From an uncultured Collinsella sp. (GTDB lineage: Bacteria > Actinomycetota > Coriobacteriia > Coriobacteriales > Coriobacteriaceae): DNA of 7,841 bases. Every line of letters starts with the position of its first letter. The first letter of the stretch is position 1. The notes under the pieces are model-generated. The model ran no database searches. It was not told where the DNA came from and was given only the letters and a program-made list of their open reading frames with translations. A program made the position numbers and the translations under genes. Shown piece by piece: positions 1-5,690 of this stretch. The stretch lies in contig CABQHR010000081.1 in the NCBI GenBank assembly GCA_902463875.1, positions 1 to 7,841 on the forward strand. Reading direction: 5' to 3'.

Positions 1-194
1 TCCTTGTCGATCTCGGAGTAATAGATGCCCGTGGCGACGCCGATCAGATGGTATTCGTGCAGGTCGGGGTACTCGTTTTTACCGAGTGCCTTTACGTCGA
101 GGGTATCGATTTCGGGATGCGCCTCGACAATGGCGTCCACGAGCTTTTTCGTGTTGCCGTGGTGGCGCGAGGCGTAGAGGATGATGGTTCGCAT
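1..194 (-). CDS. Flavodoxin-fold protein, N-terminal 64 residues (runs off the left edge)
   Basis: This is the 5' end of a minus-strand gene that continues beyond base 1. The protein begins MRTIILYASRHHGNTKKLVD. A hydrophobic first beta strand is followed by a Ser-Arg-His-His-Gly-Asn-Thr loop at residues 9-15. This matches the FMN phosphate-binding loop of flavodoxins (S/T-x-x-G-N-T) and is followed by a helix. A second hydrophobic strand with Gly-Val-Ala-Thr-Gly-Ile-Tyr-Tyr (residues 52-59) fits the next FMN-contacting loop. The family carries FMN and moves electrons in the cytoplasm. The partner cannot be told from this piece. The start is set by ATG at 194, with AAAGG seven bases upstream. 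The gene diverges from the lacX-type gene across a 160-bp gap. Only the N-terminus is seen, so a flavodoxin domain of a longer protein is possible. Confidence 0.75.
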   Translation of the reverse strand, partial: MRTIILYASRHHGNTKKLVDAIVEAHPEIDTLDVKALGKNEYPDLHEYHLIGVATGIYYSEIDK

Positions 195-354
195 AAGAAG
201 GCCTTTCAGCTGTAATGAAGTCAATGTCAATATGGTACCCCGTTGCATGGCTGGGATACCGGACACATCGATGAACGTGCAGGTTTGTCTTTTGGCTAGG
301 ACTGAGACGGGTGCTTGCGAGCGATGACAGAGCAGTTGTTCGAAAGGATGGGCA
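195..354. promoter_or_regulatory. Divergent intergenic region between the flavodoxin-like gene and lacX
   Basis: This 160-bp gap separates two genes that point away from each other, so it must hold promoters for both. I looked for -35/-10 pairs and found no convincing one on either strand. A TTGACA-like hexamer reading toward the flavodoxin gene has no good -10 at the usual spacing. Each end carries a clear Shine-Dalgarno: AAAGG for the minus gene and AAAGGA at 343-348 for lacX. Confidence 0.4.
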
Positions 355-1236
355 ATGGAATACGCTCTCTCCAACGATTCGATTTCTATTAAGGTGTCCA
401 CGGCTGGCGGCTCGTTTACCTCGATCGAGGCTGGAGGTCGCGAGTATCTGTGGCAGGGCGATCCCGCCGTGTGGTCCGGCCAGGCACCGATCTGCTTTCC
501 GATTTGCGGAGGCCTGCGCGATGGTAGCGCCATGACGTTTGCCGGGCATCATGTAAAGCTCGCTCGCCACGGTTTTGCGCGCAAGCAGGAGTGGAAGCTG
601 CTGAGCCAAGGCGAGAACGAGCTGGCGATGTGCCTGGCTTCGGAGAATAACGCCGCGCTGCTGAGCGATTATCCGTATCCGTTTAAGCTCGTCGCCCGTT
701 ATACGCTCGAGGACAGCGCCGTGCGCGTCTCCTATGAGGTTACCAACGAGGGTACCGAGGACATGCCGTTCTTTATCGGTGGGCATCCCGGCTTTAGGTG
801 TCCGCTCGATGAGGGCGAGGCCTATACGGACTACGAGTTGCGGTTTGAGAAGGACGAGGCCGCGGAGCTTTGCACCGCCGTTCCCTCGACCGGTTTGATC
901 GACGTGGACAGGCGCTCCAAGAACCCCATGGTGGGAAAGACCCTGCCGCTGTCGCACGAGCTCTTCGATTTTGCCGAGACTATCTTTGACGTGCTCGAGA
1001 GCCGTCAGGTCACGCTTTCCAAGAAGGGGGAGGACAAGGGCGTTCGCCTGAGCTTTGAGGGCTTCCCGTATCTCATTGTGTGGAGCAAGCCCGAGGGCGA
1101 TTTTGTGGCAGTTGAGCCTTGGGGCGGCCTTTCGACCTGCTCTGATGAGGACGATGTGCTTGAACACAAGCGCGGCTTCCTTGTCGCCAAGCCCAAGGAG
1201 ACCGTCGTTCGCTCGTTCACGATTGAGATTCTGTAA
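355..1236 (+). CDS. lacX: Aldose 1-epimerase, LacX type
   Basis: The 293-residue protein is a LacX-type member of the galactose mutarotase-like beta-sandwich family, which interconverts alpha and beta anomers of aldoses in the cytoplasm. Family landmarks appear in order: YLWQGDPAVW (31-40), APICFPICGGLR (44-55), RHGFAR (71-76), FFIGGHPGF (139-147) and VAVEPWGGLST (251-261). By family analogy His72, His144 and Glu254 are the likely active-site residues. Length and end-to-end motif order match the LacX encoded with lactococcal lac genes, as I remember it. The ATG at 355 is preceded by AAAGGA (343-348) at six bases. The lacC-type gene starts 59 bp downstream on the same strand, so the two are probably co-transcribed. 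LacX-type proteins are also annotated simply as aldose epimerases, and the true substrate is not settled by sequence. Confidence 0.85.
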   Translation: MEYALSNDSISIKVSTAGGSFTSIEAGGREYLWQGDPAVWSGQAPICFPICGGLRDGSAMTFAGHHVKLARHGFARKQEWKLLSQGENELAMCLASENNAALLSDYPYPFKLVARYTLEDSAVRVSYEVTNEGTEDMPFFIGGHPGFRCPLDEGEAYTDYELRFEKDEAAELCTAVPSTGLIDVDRRSKNPMVGKTLPLSHELFDFAETIFDVLESRQVTLSKKGEDKGVRLSFEGFPYLIVWSKPEGDFVAVEPWGGLSTCSDEDDVLEHKRGFLVAKPKETVVRSFTIEIL

Positions 1237-1295
1237 TTCCGTTTTGTCGACTCGTATCGCGAGGCACAAGGAGCCTGCGAGATAAGGAGCTAAAA

Positions 1296-2231
1296 ATGAT
1301 CCTCACCGTTACGATGAATCCGTCCGTCGATACGCGCTATCAGCTCGACGAGCTTGTTATCGACGACGTCAACCGCGTGACGCCCGAAAAGACCGCCGGC
1401 GGCAAGGGCCTCAACGTGGCCCGTGTCCTGGGCCAGCTGGGCGACGATGTTGTTGCTACCGGTCTGCTCGGCGGTCACATGGGCGCCTACATGGCGGAAC
1501 TCATGGATGCCAACGGCATCAAGAACGATTTTGTACCCATCGCCGGCGAGACCCGCATCTGCCTGAATATTCTCCACGCTGGCAACCAGACCGAGCTGCT
1601 CGAGAGCGGCCCGACGATTGCTCCCGAGGAGCTCGATGCCTTTACCGCCAAGTTTACCGAGCTAGCGAGCAAGGCCGATGTCGTCACTATCTCGGGCTCG
1701 CTGCCCCGCGGCGTCGAGGCCGACTACTATGCCAAGATTACGGGCATTGCCGAGAACGCCGGCGCCAAGGTGCTACTCGACACCTCGGGTGCCTCGCTCG
1801 AGGCCGCCCTTAAGTCCGAGGTCAAGCCCGAGCTGGTTAAGCCTAACCTGACCGAGATCAACGGCCTTCTGGGCACGAGCTTTACCACCGACGACGTGGA
1901 CGAGCTTCGCGCAGCGCTTGCCTCCGACGCCCGCTTCTCCGATATCCCTTGGGTCGTCGTGTCCATGGGCGCCGCCGGCTCCGTGGGCTTCCACAACGGC
2001 CGTGCGTTCCGCGCCAAGACGCCTGATATCCCGGCTGTTAACGCCACGGGTTCCGGCGACTCCACCATCGCTGGCTTCGCGCATGCCATCGCTGCCGGTG
2101 CAGACGACGAGACGGTGCTGCGTACCGCCAACACCTGCGGCAAGCTCAATGCCATGGATCCGATGACCGGCCATCTGGTCATGGACCGTTGGGACGAGGT
2201 CTACAACGGTGTTGTCGTAACCGAGCTGTAA
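1296..2231 (+). CDS. lacC: PfkB-family tagatose-6-phosphate kinase (LacC type)
   Basis: This 311-residue ribokinase/PfkB-fold kinase phosphorylates a ketose phosphate at the expense of ATP. The best match is D-tagatose-6-phosphate to tagatose-1,6-bisphosphate in galactose/lactose breakdown. Visible motifs are the start MILTVTMNPSVD, the first PfkB signature AGGKGLNVARVLGQLG (34-49), TISGSLPRG (131-139), KPNLTE (182-187) and the second signature NATGSGDS (249-256). In that signature Asp255 is the expected catalytic base and GSG forms the anion hole. The C-terminal KLNAMDPMTGHLVM (283-296) and GETRICLNILHAGNQTE (84-100) resemble streptococcal LacC more than FruK. The closest alternative is 1-phosphofructokinase. 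AAGGAG at 1284-1289 lies six bases before ATG. The gene follows lacX, which supports the Lac assignment. No tagatose-bisphosphate aldolase is in the window. Confidence 0.85.
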   Translation: MILTVTMNPSVDTRYQLDELVIDDVNRVTPEKTAGGKGLNVARVLGQLGDDVVATGLLGGHMGAYMAELMDANGIKNDFVPIAGETRICLNILHAGNQTELLESGPTIAPEELDAFTAKFTELASKADVVTISGSLPRGVEADYYAKITGIAENAGAKVLLDTSGASLEAALKSEVKPELVKPNLTEINGLLGTSFTTDDVDELRAALASDARFSDIPWVVVSMGAAGSVGFHNGRAFRAKTPDIPAVNATGSGDSTIAGFAHAIAAGADDETVLRTANTCGKLNAMDPMTGHLVMDRWDEVYNGVVVTEL

Positions 2232-2236
2232 GAAGT

Positions 2237-2403
2237 TGTGCTGCGGCTCCGGCATCGGTCGTTTGCTTGTGGTTGGAGTCGACGACAAGTGCGGTAGCAT
2301 TATGCCGAGGCGCGACGCCGATGCCGTCGTGTTCAATCCCGACCTTAGCCTGGTCGAGACGTATGTGGGTGGCAACAGCGTCGGCAATGCGTTTGCCGAG
2401 TAG
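2237..2403 (+). pseudogene. nagA: C-terminal remnant of N-acetylglucosamine-6-phosphate deacetylase, frameshifted
   Basis: The gap after lacC encodes two adjoining pieces that resemble the end of NagA. In one frame (2237-2266) it reads CAAAPASVVC, like the NagA segment A-x-x-x-P-A-R. In the frame one base earlier (about 2272-2403) it continues VGVDDKCGSIMPRRDADAVV, then FNPDLSLVETYVGGNSV, ending at TAG 2401-2403. The pattern G-V-x-x-x-x-G-(S/T)-I-x-P-G-x-x-A-D-x-V-x-F-x-P-D, then T-x-V-x-G-N-x-V, is typical of the amidohydrolase C-terminus of NagA. The frame switch falls near 2267-2272. Everything upstream, including all metal-binding residues, is missing; similarity begins right after the lacC stop. 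NagA removes acetate from GlcNAc-6-P. This piece cannot do so, and is read as a relic of a deleted gene. Confidence 0.72.
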
Positions 2404-2435
2404 CCGCCAAAGAAACGATCCGAGAGGGGATTTAG

Positions 2436-2909
2436 ATGATTTACGGTGCACTGGGCGATATCGAGGAATACCGCGGAATGCTCAAGGGCCTCGACGTGCT
2501 GATCGATTGGCTCGAGGAGAACGATCCGGCGGAGCTCGAGGTCGGCAGCCATCCGATTCTGGGCGACAAGGTCTTTGCGAACGTCATGGCTCCCACGACG
2601 CGTCCTGAGGCCGAGGCTCACTATGAGACGCATCAGCGCTATCACGACCTACAGATCGACGTCGAGGGTCGCGAGGCTTTTAAGGTCGCCACGGGCAGCC
2701 TGACGCTGGTCCAGGAGTTTGACGAGAAGGACGACTACGATCTGGTCGATTCCGACGCTTCGATCGCCGGCGATCTTGCCGACGACAAGTTTGCGCTGTT
2801 CGTTGCCGGCGAGCCTCACATGCCCACGCTCGAGTTCCCGGGCGATGGCGCACAGCCGGTCAAGAAGATCTGCTTTAAGCTGCTTGCCGACGCCTACTGG
2901 GAGGAGTAG
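2436..2909 (+). CDS. YhcH/YjgK/YiaL (NanQ/TabA) family sugar anomerase
   Basis: The 157-residue protein belongs to the YhcH/YjgK/YiaL family (formerly DUF386), a cupin-like single-domain fold. Characterised members such as E. coli NanQ (YhcH) speed anomer interconversion of sialic acids. Others sit in many sugar operons. Key family positions are present: MIYGALGDIE at the start, YETHQRYHDLQ (63-73, with Glu64, His66, His70, Asp71 and Gln73), GEPHMP (125-130, His128) and VKKICFKL (142-149). The Glu and His residues are the probable metal-site ligands. Length matches the family norm of about 150. A GA-rich ribosome site (2422-2430) lies five bases before ATG 2436, and the nagA relic ends 32 bp upstream. 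It is the last gene of the lacX-lacC run, and a strong terminator follows at 2970. The substrate is unknown; a galactose- or amino-sugar-derived one is likely from context. Confidence 0.85.
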   Translation: MIYGALGDIEEYRGMLKGLDVLIDWLEENDPAELEVGSHPILGDKVFANVMAPTTRPEAEAHYETHQRYHDLQIDVEGREAFKVATGSLTLVQEFDEKDDYDLVDSDASIAGDLADDKFALFVAGEPHMPTLEFPGDGAQPVKKICFKLLADAYWEE

Positions 2910-2969
2910 CGCGCTGCTCGGCTGAGCTGTTCGTCTGCTGGCGTGATTCCATTGAGGAGCGCGCTTGAA

Positions 2970-3021
2970 CCCCGTTAATCGCGGTTCCCCGTTTGGGAGG
3001 CCGCGGTTGGCGGGGCTTTTT
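2970..3021 (+). terminator. Rho-independent terminator of the lacX-lacC-yhcH run
   Basis: A 15-bp stem pairs 2970-2984 (CCCCGTTAATCGCGG) with 3001-3015 (CCGCGGTTGGCGGGG). All positions pair if three G-T wobbles are allowed. The loop contains a second small stem, TCCC (2986-2989) with GGGA (2995-2998). A five-T run follows at 3017-3021. It lies 60 bp after the yhcH stop, in the correct orientation for that operon. Confidence 0.9.
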
Positions 3022-3087
3022 GTTGAGTAGGGGAGTTGTCGACGGCGTTGTGCTTGGATTGGCGGATGTGCGTCCGAAATCGGCAAC

Positions 3088-3110
3088 AAAAAAGCCGCCC
3101 TAAGGCGGCT
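3088..3110 (-). terminator. Rho-independent terminator of the tRNA-Thr gene
   Basis: On the minus strand a perfect 7-bp stem AGCCGCC/GGCGGCT with a four-base loop (3110 down to 3093) runs into a T tract (complement of the A run 3088-3093). It starts 12 bases after the encoded CCA end of the tRNA, which is the expected place and orientation. Confidence 0.88.
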
Positions 3111-3121
3111 GTCTTGTGCAA

Positions 3122-3197
3122 TGGAGCCAGCGACCGGGCTCGAACCGGTGACCCCCGCTTTACGAGAGCGGTGCTCTACCAACTGAGCTACGCTGGC
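3122..3197 (-). tRNA. tRNA-Thr, anticodon CGT
   Basis: The minus strand folds into a complete 76-base cloverleaf, including an encoded CCA end (3124-3122). The acceptor stem is GCCAGCG with CGCTGGC, and the D stem is GCTC/GAGC with the AGTTGGTAGA loop. The anticodon stem is CCGCT/AGCGG around the loop CTCGTAA, and the T arm contains GGTTCGAGCC. The anticodon CGT is at plus-strand bases 3162-3164 (tRNA positions 34-36) and reads ACG threonine codons. The discriminator base is T (U). All arms pair, so it should be functional. Confidence 0.97.
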
Positions 3198-3236
3198 GGC
3201 CATGTGGTGACGCAACTGAGGCGTCAACGGCTGTCT

Positions 3237-3265
3237 ATGATACGGGACATCGCACATCCGCGCAA
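3237..3265 (-). promoter_or_regulatory. Candidate promoter for tRNA-Thr
   Basis: Reading toward the tRNA, TTGCGC (3265-3260) and TATCAT (3242-3237) are 17 bp apart. The -10 box matches consensus at five of six positions, the -35 at only three. The -10 lies 40 bp from the tRNA 5' end. The leader between them holds a 6-bp hairpin, TGACGC/GCGTCA (3208-3226). Support is motif and position only. Confidence 0.42.
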
Positions 3266-3354
3266 GTGTTCTGACGGCTTTTCTCACTTTAAATGCACTA
3301 ATATTTAGGACGCGATGTCTTGCTCTTACGGGTCTCAAGCAGAATGGGGCAGCG

Positions 3355-3837
3355 ATGGCTCAACCCAAGATTCTTCTCACACGCATCGATGATCGGTTTA
3401 TTTACGGGCAAGACGTTGAGCTGTGGAATGAGGCGGTTGGTTCCAACCTCGTCCTGATCGTTAACGACGAGATTGCGGCGGATTCGCGCAAGTGGGCGCC
3501 TATGAGGGTCGCGGCGCCAGAAGGCGTGTGGACACGGTTTTTCTCGGTGCAAAAGGCCATCGAGGTCATACATTCTGCAACGCCGCGCCAATGGATCCTG
3601 ATTATGGTGGCATCGCCCGCGGATGCATTGGCGCTGGTGAAGGGCGGCGTGCCCATCACCAAGATCAGCATTGGCCATATGCAGGCGGGGGAGGGCAAGC
3701 GCTCCGTAACGCCCGCAGTCGCCATAGACGATGCAGGCGTCGCTGCTCTCAGAGAGCTGCAAAAGCTCGGCATAGAACTAGAAATCCGCTACCTCCCCAG
3801 CTCCGATCCCGATCCCATCGAGAACCTGCTCACGTGA
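3355..3837 (+). CDS. Orphan PTS IIB protein, mannose/sorbose/GalNAc family, active-site His replaced by Tyr
   Basis: The 160-residue protein has the full length and layout of single-domain IIB subunits of the mannose-family phosphotransferase system (LevE, SorB, AgaV, AgaB). Such subunits accept phosphate from IIA on a histidine and pass it to sugar at the IIC/IID channel. Landmarks are ILLTRIDDRFIYGQ (6-19), NLVLIVNDEIAAD (31-43), LVKGGVP (94-100), ISIGHM (104-109) and GKRSVT (114-119). The stretch FFSVQKAIEVIHSATPRQ (62-79) and the GKR region look most like the N-acetylgalactosamine type. The motif normally reads R-(L/F)-I-H-G-Q. Here residue 17 is Tyr (codon TAC), so the usual phosphorylated His is absent. 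No IIA, IIC or IID gene is nearby. The ATG at 3355 has only a weak GGGG ribosome site. It may be regulatory, sugar-binding or decaying. Confidence 0.85.
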   Translation: MAQPKILLTRIDDRFIYGQDVELWNEAVGSNLVLIVNDEIAADSRKWAPMRVAAPEGVWTRFFSVQKAIEVIHSATPRQWILIMVASPADALALVKGGVPITKISIGHMQAGEGKRSVTPAVAIDDAGVAALRELQKLGIELEIRYLPSSDPDPIENLLT

Positions 3838-3906
3838 TCCCCTGGGGGCGGAGGAAAACGGATCGTATTTTCCCGTGGAGGAGCGGCGAGATGCCCTCGG
3901 CCAGGA

Positions 3907-4052
3907 ATTGGGGCCATCTACTACTTTTGGTCGCTTACCTCGAACAACGATGATAATCTCACTATTAAAACCGCAGGTAGCGAACGTGCGATTTTTGAAA
4001 ATAGGGGCGTATGGTCAGGGGTGCGGGAGTAAAAGTAGTAGATGGGCGCAAT
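3907..4052. repeat. About 146-bp element bounded by inverted repeats
   Basis: CCATCTACTACTTTT at 3914-3928 returns as its exact reverse complement AAAAGTAGTAGATGG at 4031-4045. The match extends outward: ATTG at 3907-3910 pairs with CAAT at 4049-4052, with two mismatches in between. Inside, CGCTTACCT (3932-3940) pairs with AGGTAGCG (3975-3982) with one bulged T. The interior has no ORF of note. This could be a miniature inverted-repeat element without its own transposase, or a large structured RNA. No clear target-site duplication is seen. Confidence 0.7.
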
Positions 4053-4101
4053 CTGTAGCGCGCCGATTTCAGGCATGTTGGCGCATGTGTCGGAACTATG
4101 A

Positions 4102-4144
4102 AAAGAGTGTCCCTTTCGACATGTCTTTTAGAACGTCAATGACT
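4102..4144 (+). repeat. REP-like repeat, left copy
   Basis: This 43-bp sequence starts AAAGAGTGTCC, has a palindromic core GACATGTC (4118-4125), then GAACGTC and AATGACT. The same order of blocks recurs at 5638-5684 beyond the ATPase gene, with about 36 of 47 aligned positions identical by hand. It is in direct orientation relative to the right copy. Confidence 0.7.
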
Positions 4145-4207
4145 GCACCACAGCTTAAACCGTTCGCAAAAATGGCTTCTAAATCTGTTTCGTTAATTGA
4201 ATTGCGT

Positions 4208-4266
4208 AAATATGGTTAATCAGAGAACTGAAATTTGGTTAAATGGAAACTGAAAATTTGGTTAAA
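4208..4266 (+). repeat. Three direct repeats of AAATTTGGTTAAA at 23-nt spacing
   Basis: AAATATGGTTAAT (4208-4220), AAATTTGGTTAAA (4231-4243) and AAATTTGGTTAAA (4254-4266) begin exactly 23 bases apart. The first copy has two changes. The second and third are also preceded by similar GAACTG/GAAACTGA bases. The array ends 25 bp before the chosen ATPase start. The regular spacing of about two helical turns fits binding sites for a protein on one DNA face, for example autoregulation or iteron-like control. Function is inferred only. Confidence 0.7.
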
Positions 4267-4291
4267 CGCGCTGGTAGCAATGGTGATAAAT

Positions 4292-5557
4292 ATGCCAAAA
4301 AAGTACTACACCAGAATTGTCGAAAATGAGCTCGACCAGCTTCTGGGCATATTCGGTGCCGTTCTCATCGAGGGACCGAAATGGTGTGGAAAGACGACCA
4401 CGGCCGAGACCCGTGCGGCGTCCAGGCTCCTTCTCATGGACCCGTCCCGCAACTTCGAGAATCGCTTACGCGCCGAGACGGATCCGGCTCTTGCCGTTTC
4501 CGGCGAGGTGCCGCGGCTGATTGACGAGTGGCAGGAGGTTCCGAAACTTTGGGACGCGGCACGGTTTGAGTGCGACAACCGCGGCGGTGAGCCTGGTCAG
4601 TTCATATTTACGGGATCGGCAACACCGCGAGACGACGAACGTCCGATGCACAGTGGCGCTGGAAGATTCGCCAAACTGCGCATGGATACCATGACGCTTT
4701 TCGAACTTGGGAAATCTAGTGGTGCAGTTCAGCTGTCGGGCATTATTTCTGGCGAAAAGTTCAGCGGCGCCTTCGGGTCGTTGGACTCTGCCTCGATTGC
4801 CGAGTGCGTTGTTCGTGGCGGATGGCCTGCAGCGGCTGGACGCGATACGCGGGCTGCGTCCGCGATGGCAAAACGCTATATCGGCATAGTCGCCGAAGAA
4901 GATTTGTCCCGTGTCGACGGCTCTCGCCGCGACCCTGAAAAGGTCAAAGCTGTCATCGAATCGCTTGCGCGTAATGAATCCACTTTGGCGACGCTCAAGA
5001 CACTCGTAGCTGATCTTGGTGGAGAAGTATCGAGACAGACGGCGGCATCATATATATCTCTTCTTGCTCGGGTTAGTTTCGTACGCGATATTCCCGCGTG
5101 GAACCCTGCAATGAGACCTCCGGTGCATTTAAGAGACTCAAAGAAGCATCACCTCGCCGACCCGTCGCTGGCGGCCGCCGCACTCGGGGCGACCCCGGAG
5201 ACACTACTGCTAGATTTCAAGACGCTTGGACTGCTTTTTGAATCGCTGGTGCTTCATGATTTGTGGGTTTACGCACGAGCAAACGGAATGGGTCTTTATC
5301 ACTATCATGATTCTCGCGATCTAGAAGTCGATGCGGTCATTGCGGCTCCTGGCGGAACGTGGATTCCGGTCGAAGTTAAACTCAGCTCTGCTCAAATCGA
5401 AGAGGCGTCTGACAGCCTTGTTGCTGTCGAGAAGCGCATGGTTGCCGCCGGAAACAACCCGCCGGTTTCTAAAGTCGTGATCATCGGGTTTGGTTCGCAA
5501 GCCTATGTTACCGAGCGTGGCGTCCAAGTTGTTCCGCTGGATGTTCTCGCGCCGTAA
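4292..5557 (+). CDS. AAA+ ATPase, AAA_14/DUF4143 family, with C-terminal PD-(D/E)XK-like domain
   Basis: The 421-residue protein combines an N-terminal P-loop ATPase with a C-terminal DUF4143 region. The Walker A motif is GPKWCGKT (28-35), the Walker B is RLIDEWQ (75-81), and a sensor-like FIFTGSATP lies at 104-112. A middle part with helix-turn-helix character (about 225-265) is followed by DLEVDAVI (343-350) and PVEVKLS (359-365). The order Asp/Glu...Glu-X-Lys resembles the PD-(D/E)XK nuclease-like fold at the end of this family. These proteins are widespread, often mobile or horizontally transferred, and their role is poorly known. I chose ATG 4292 because the upstream in-frame ATG 4235 lies inside the repeat array; ATG 4280 is also possible, and ribosome sites are weak. 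The gene stands alone between two REP-like repeats and is less G+C-rich by eye than the sugar genes, which suggests acquisition. Confidence 0.88.
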   Translation: MPKKYYTRIVENELDQLLGIFGAVLIEGPKWCGKTTTAETRAASRLLLMDPSRNFENRLRAETDPALAVSGEVPRLIDEWQEVPKLWDAARFECDNRGGEPGQFIFTGSATPRDDERPMHSGAGRFAKLRMDTMTLFELGKSSGAVQLSGIISGEKFSGAFGSLDSASIAECVVRGGWPAAAGRDTRAASAMAKRYIGIVAEEDLSRVDGSRRDPEKVKAVIESLARNESTLATLKTLVADLGGEVSRQTAASYISLLARVSFVRDIPAWNPAMRPPVHLRDSKKHHLADPSLAAAALGATPETLLLDFKTLGLLFESLVLHDLWVYARANGMGLYHYHDSRDLEVDAVIAAPGGTWIPVEVKLSSAQIEEASDSLVAVEKRMVAAGNNPPVSKVVIIGFGSQAYVTERGVQVVPLDVLAP

Positions 5558-5605
5558 CGCGACGGTCGAAGCGGGACGGACGCCACCATTGCGCGCGAGG
5601 ACACG

Positions 5606-5621
5606 GCATCATCGATGATGC
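5606..5621. repeat. Perfect 16-bp palindrome
   Basis: GCATCATCGATGATGC reads the same on both strands. It lies 49 bp after the ATPase stop and before the right REP-like copy. There is no T run after it on either strand, so it is not a standard intrinsic terminator. It could be a protein binding site or a small cruciform-forming sequence. Confidence 0.6.
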
Positions 5622-5637
5622 GGCGGCCACATTCGGC

Positions 5638-5684
5638 AAAGAGTGTCCTCAACGACTAGTCGTTTAAGAACGTCCCCAATGACT
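5638..5684 (+). repeat. REP-like repeat, right copy
   Basis: This 47-bp sequence starts AAAGAGTGTCC, contains a perfect 14-bp palindrome AACGACTAGTCGTT (5651-5664), and ends GAACGTCCCC AATGACT. It matches the left copy at 4102-4144 in block order and orientation. The GTCC...AATGACT style resembles short dispersed intergenic repeats linked in other bacteria with IS200-like (RAYT) transposases. That link is from general knowledge and untested here. Confidence 0.72.
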
Positions 5685-5690
5685 AGGTAT

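Larger units (their letters stand above)
3838..4291. other. 454-bp gene-free stretch between the IIB gene and the ATPase gene
   Basis: I see no convincing coding sequence here. Composition shifts from G+C-rich to visibly A+T-rich toward the right. The stretch holds an inverted-repeat element (3907-4052), the left REP-like repeat (4102-4144) and three 23-nt-spaced repeats (4208-4266). A 114-codon frame crosses the region, but it runs through these repeats, resembles no family I recognise and lacks steady codon use, so it is not called. Confidence 0.6.

Noticed and set aside
79..1269. 396-codon minus-strand open frame opposite lacX
   Set aside because: It overlaps both the flavodoxin-like start and all of lacX, has no family motifs, and lacks a plausible ribosome site. 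It is a shadow of lacX.
1773..2645. 290-codon minus-strand frame across lacC, the nagA relic and yhcH
   Set aside because: It runs antisense through two well-supported genes and a terminated operon, and shows no recognisable domain.
2436..3021. Riboswitch in the yhcH leader or downstream hairpin
   Set aside because: The only strong structure there is a simple stem with a T run, fully explained as an intrinsic terminator.
3122..3197. tRNA-Thr as an integration site for an island carrying the IIB and ATPase genes
   Set aside because: The accessory stretch lies on the 5' side of the tRNA, whereas integrases normally use the 3' end. I found no second copy of the tRNA 3' end and no integrase in the window.
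3875..4219. 114-codon plus-strand frame after the IIB gene
   Set aside because: It passes through the inverted-repeat element and the left REP-like repeat, has no family resemblance and weak codon bias. Its last 30 residues could be a worn gene tail, but I cannot name it.
4208..4266. CRISPR array
   Set aside because: There are three short 13-bp units with 10-bp gaps, no variable spacers of normal length and no cas genes.
4102..5684. The ATPase and repeats as a toxin-antitoxin or defence system
   Set aside because: The gene has no partner, toxin or antitoxin motif beside it. The family is often suspected of defence or mobility roles, but nothing in this sequence shows it.
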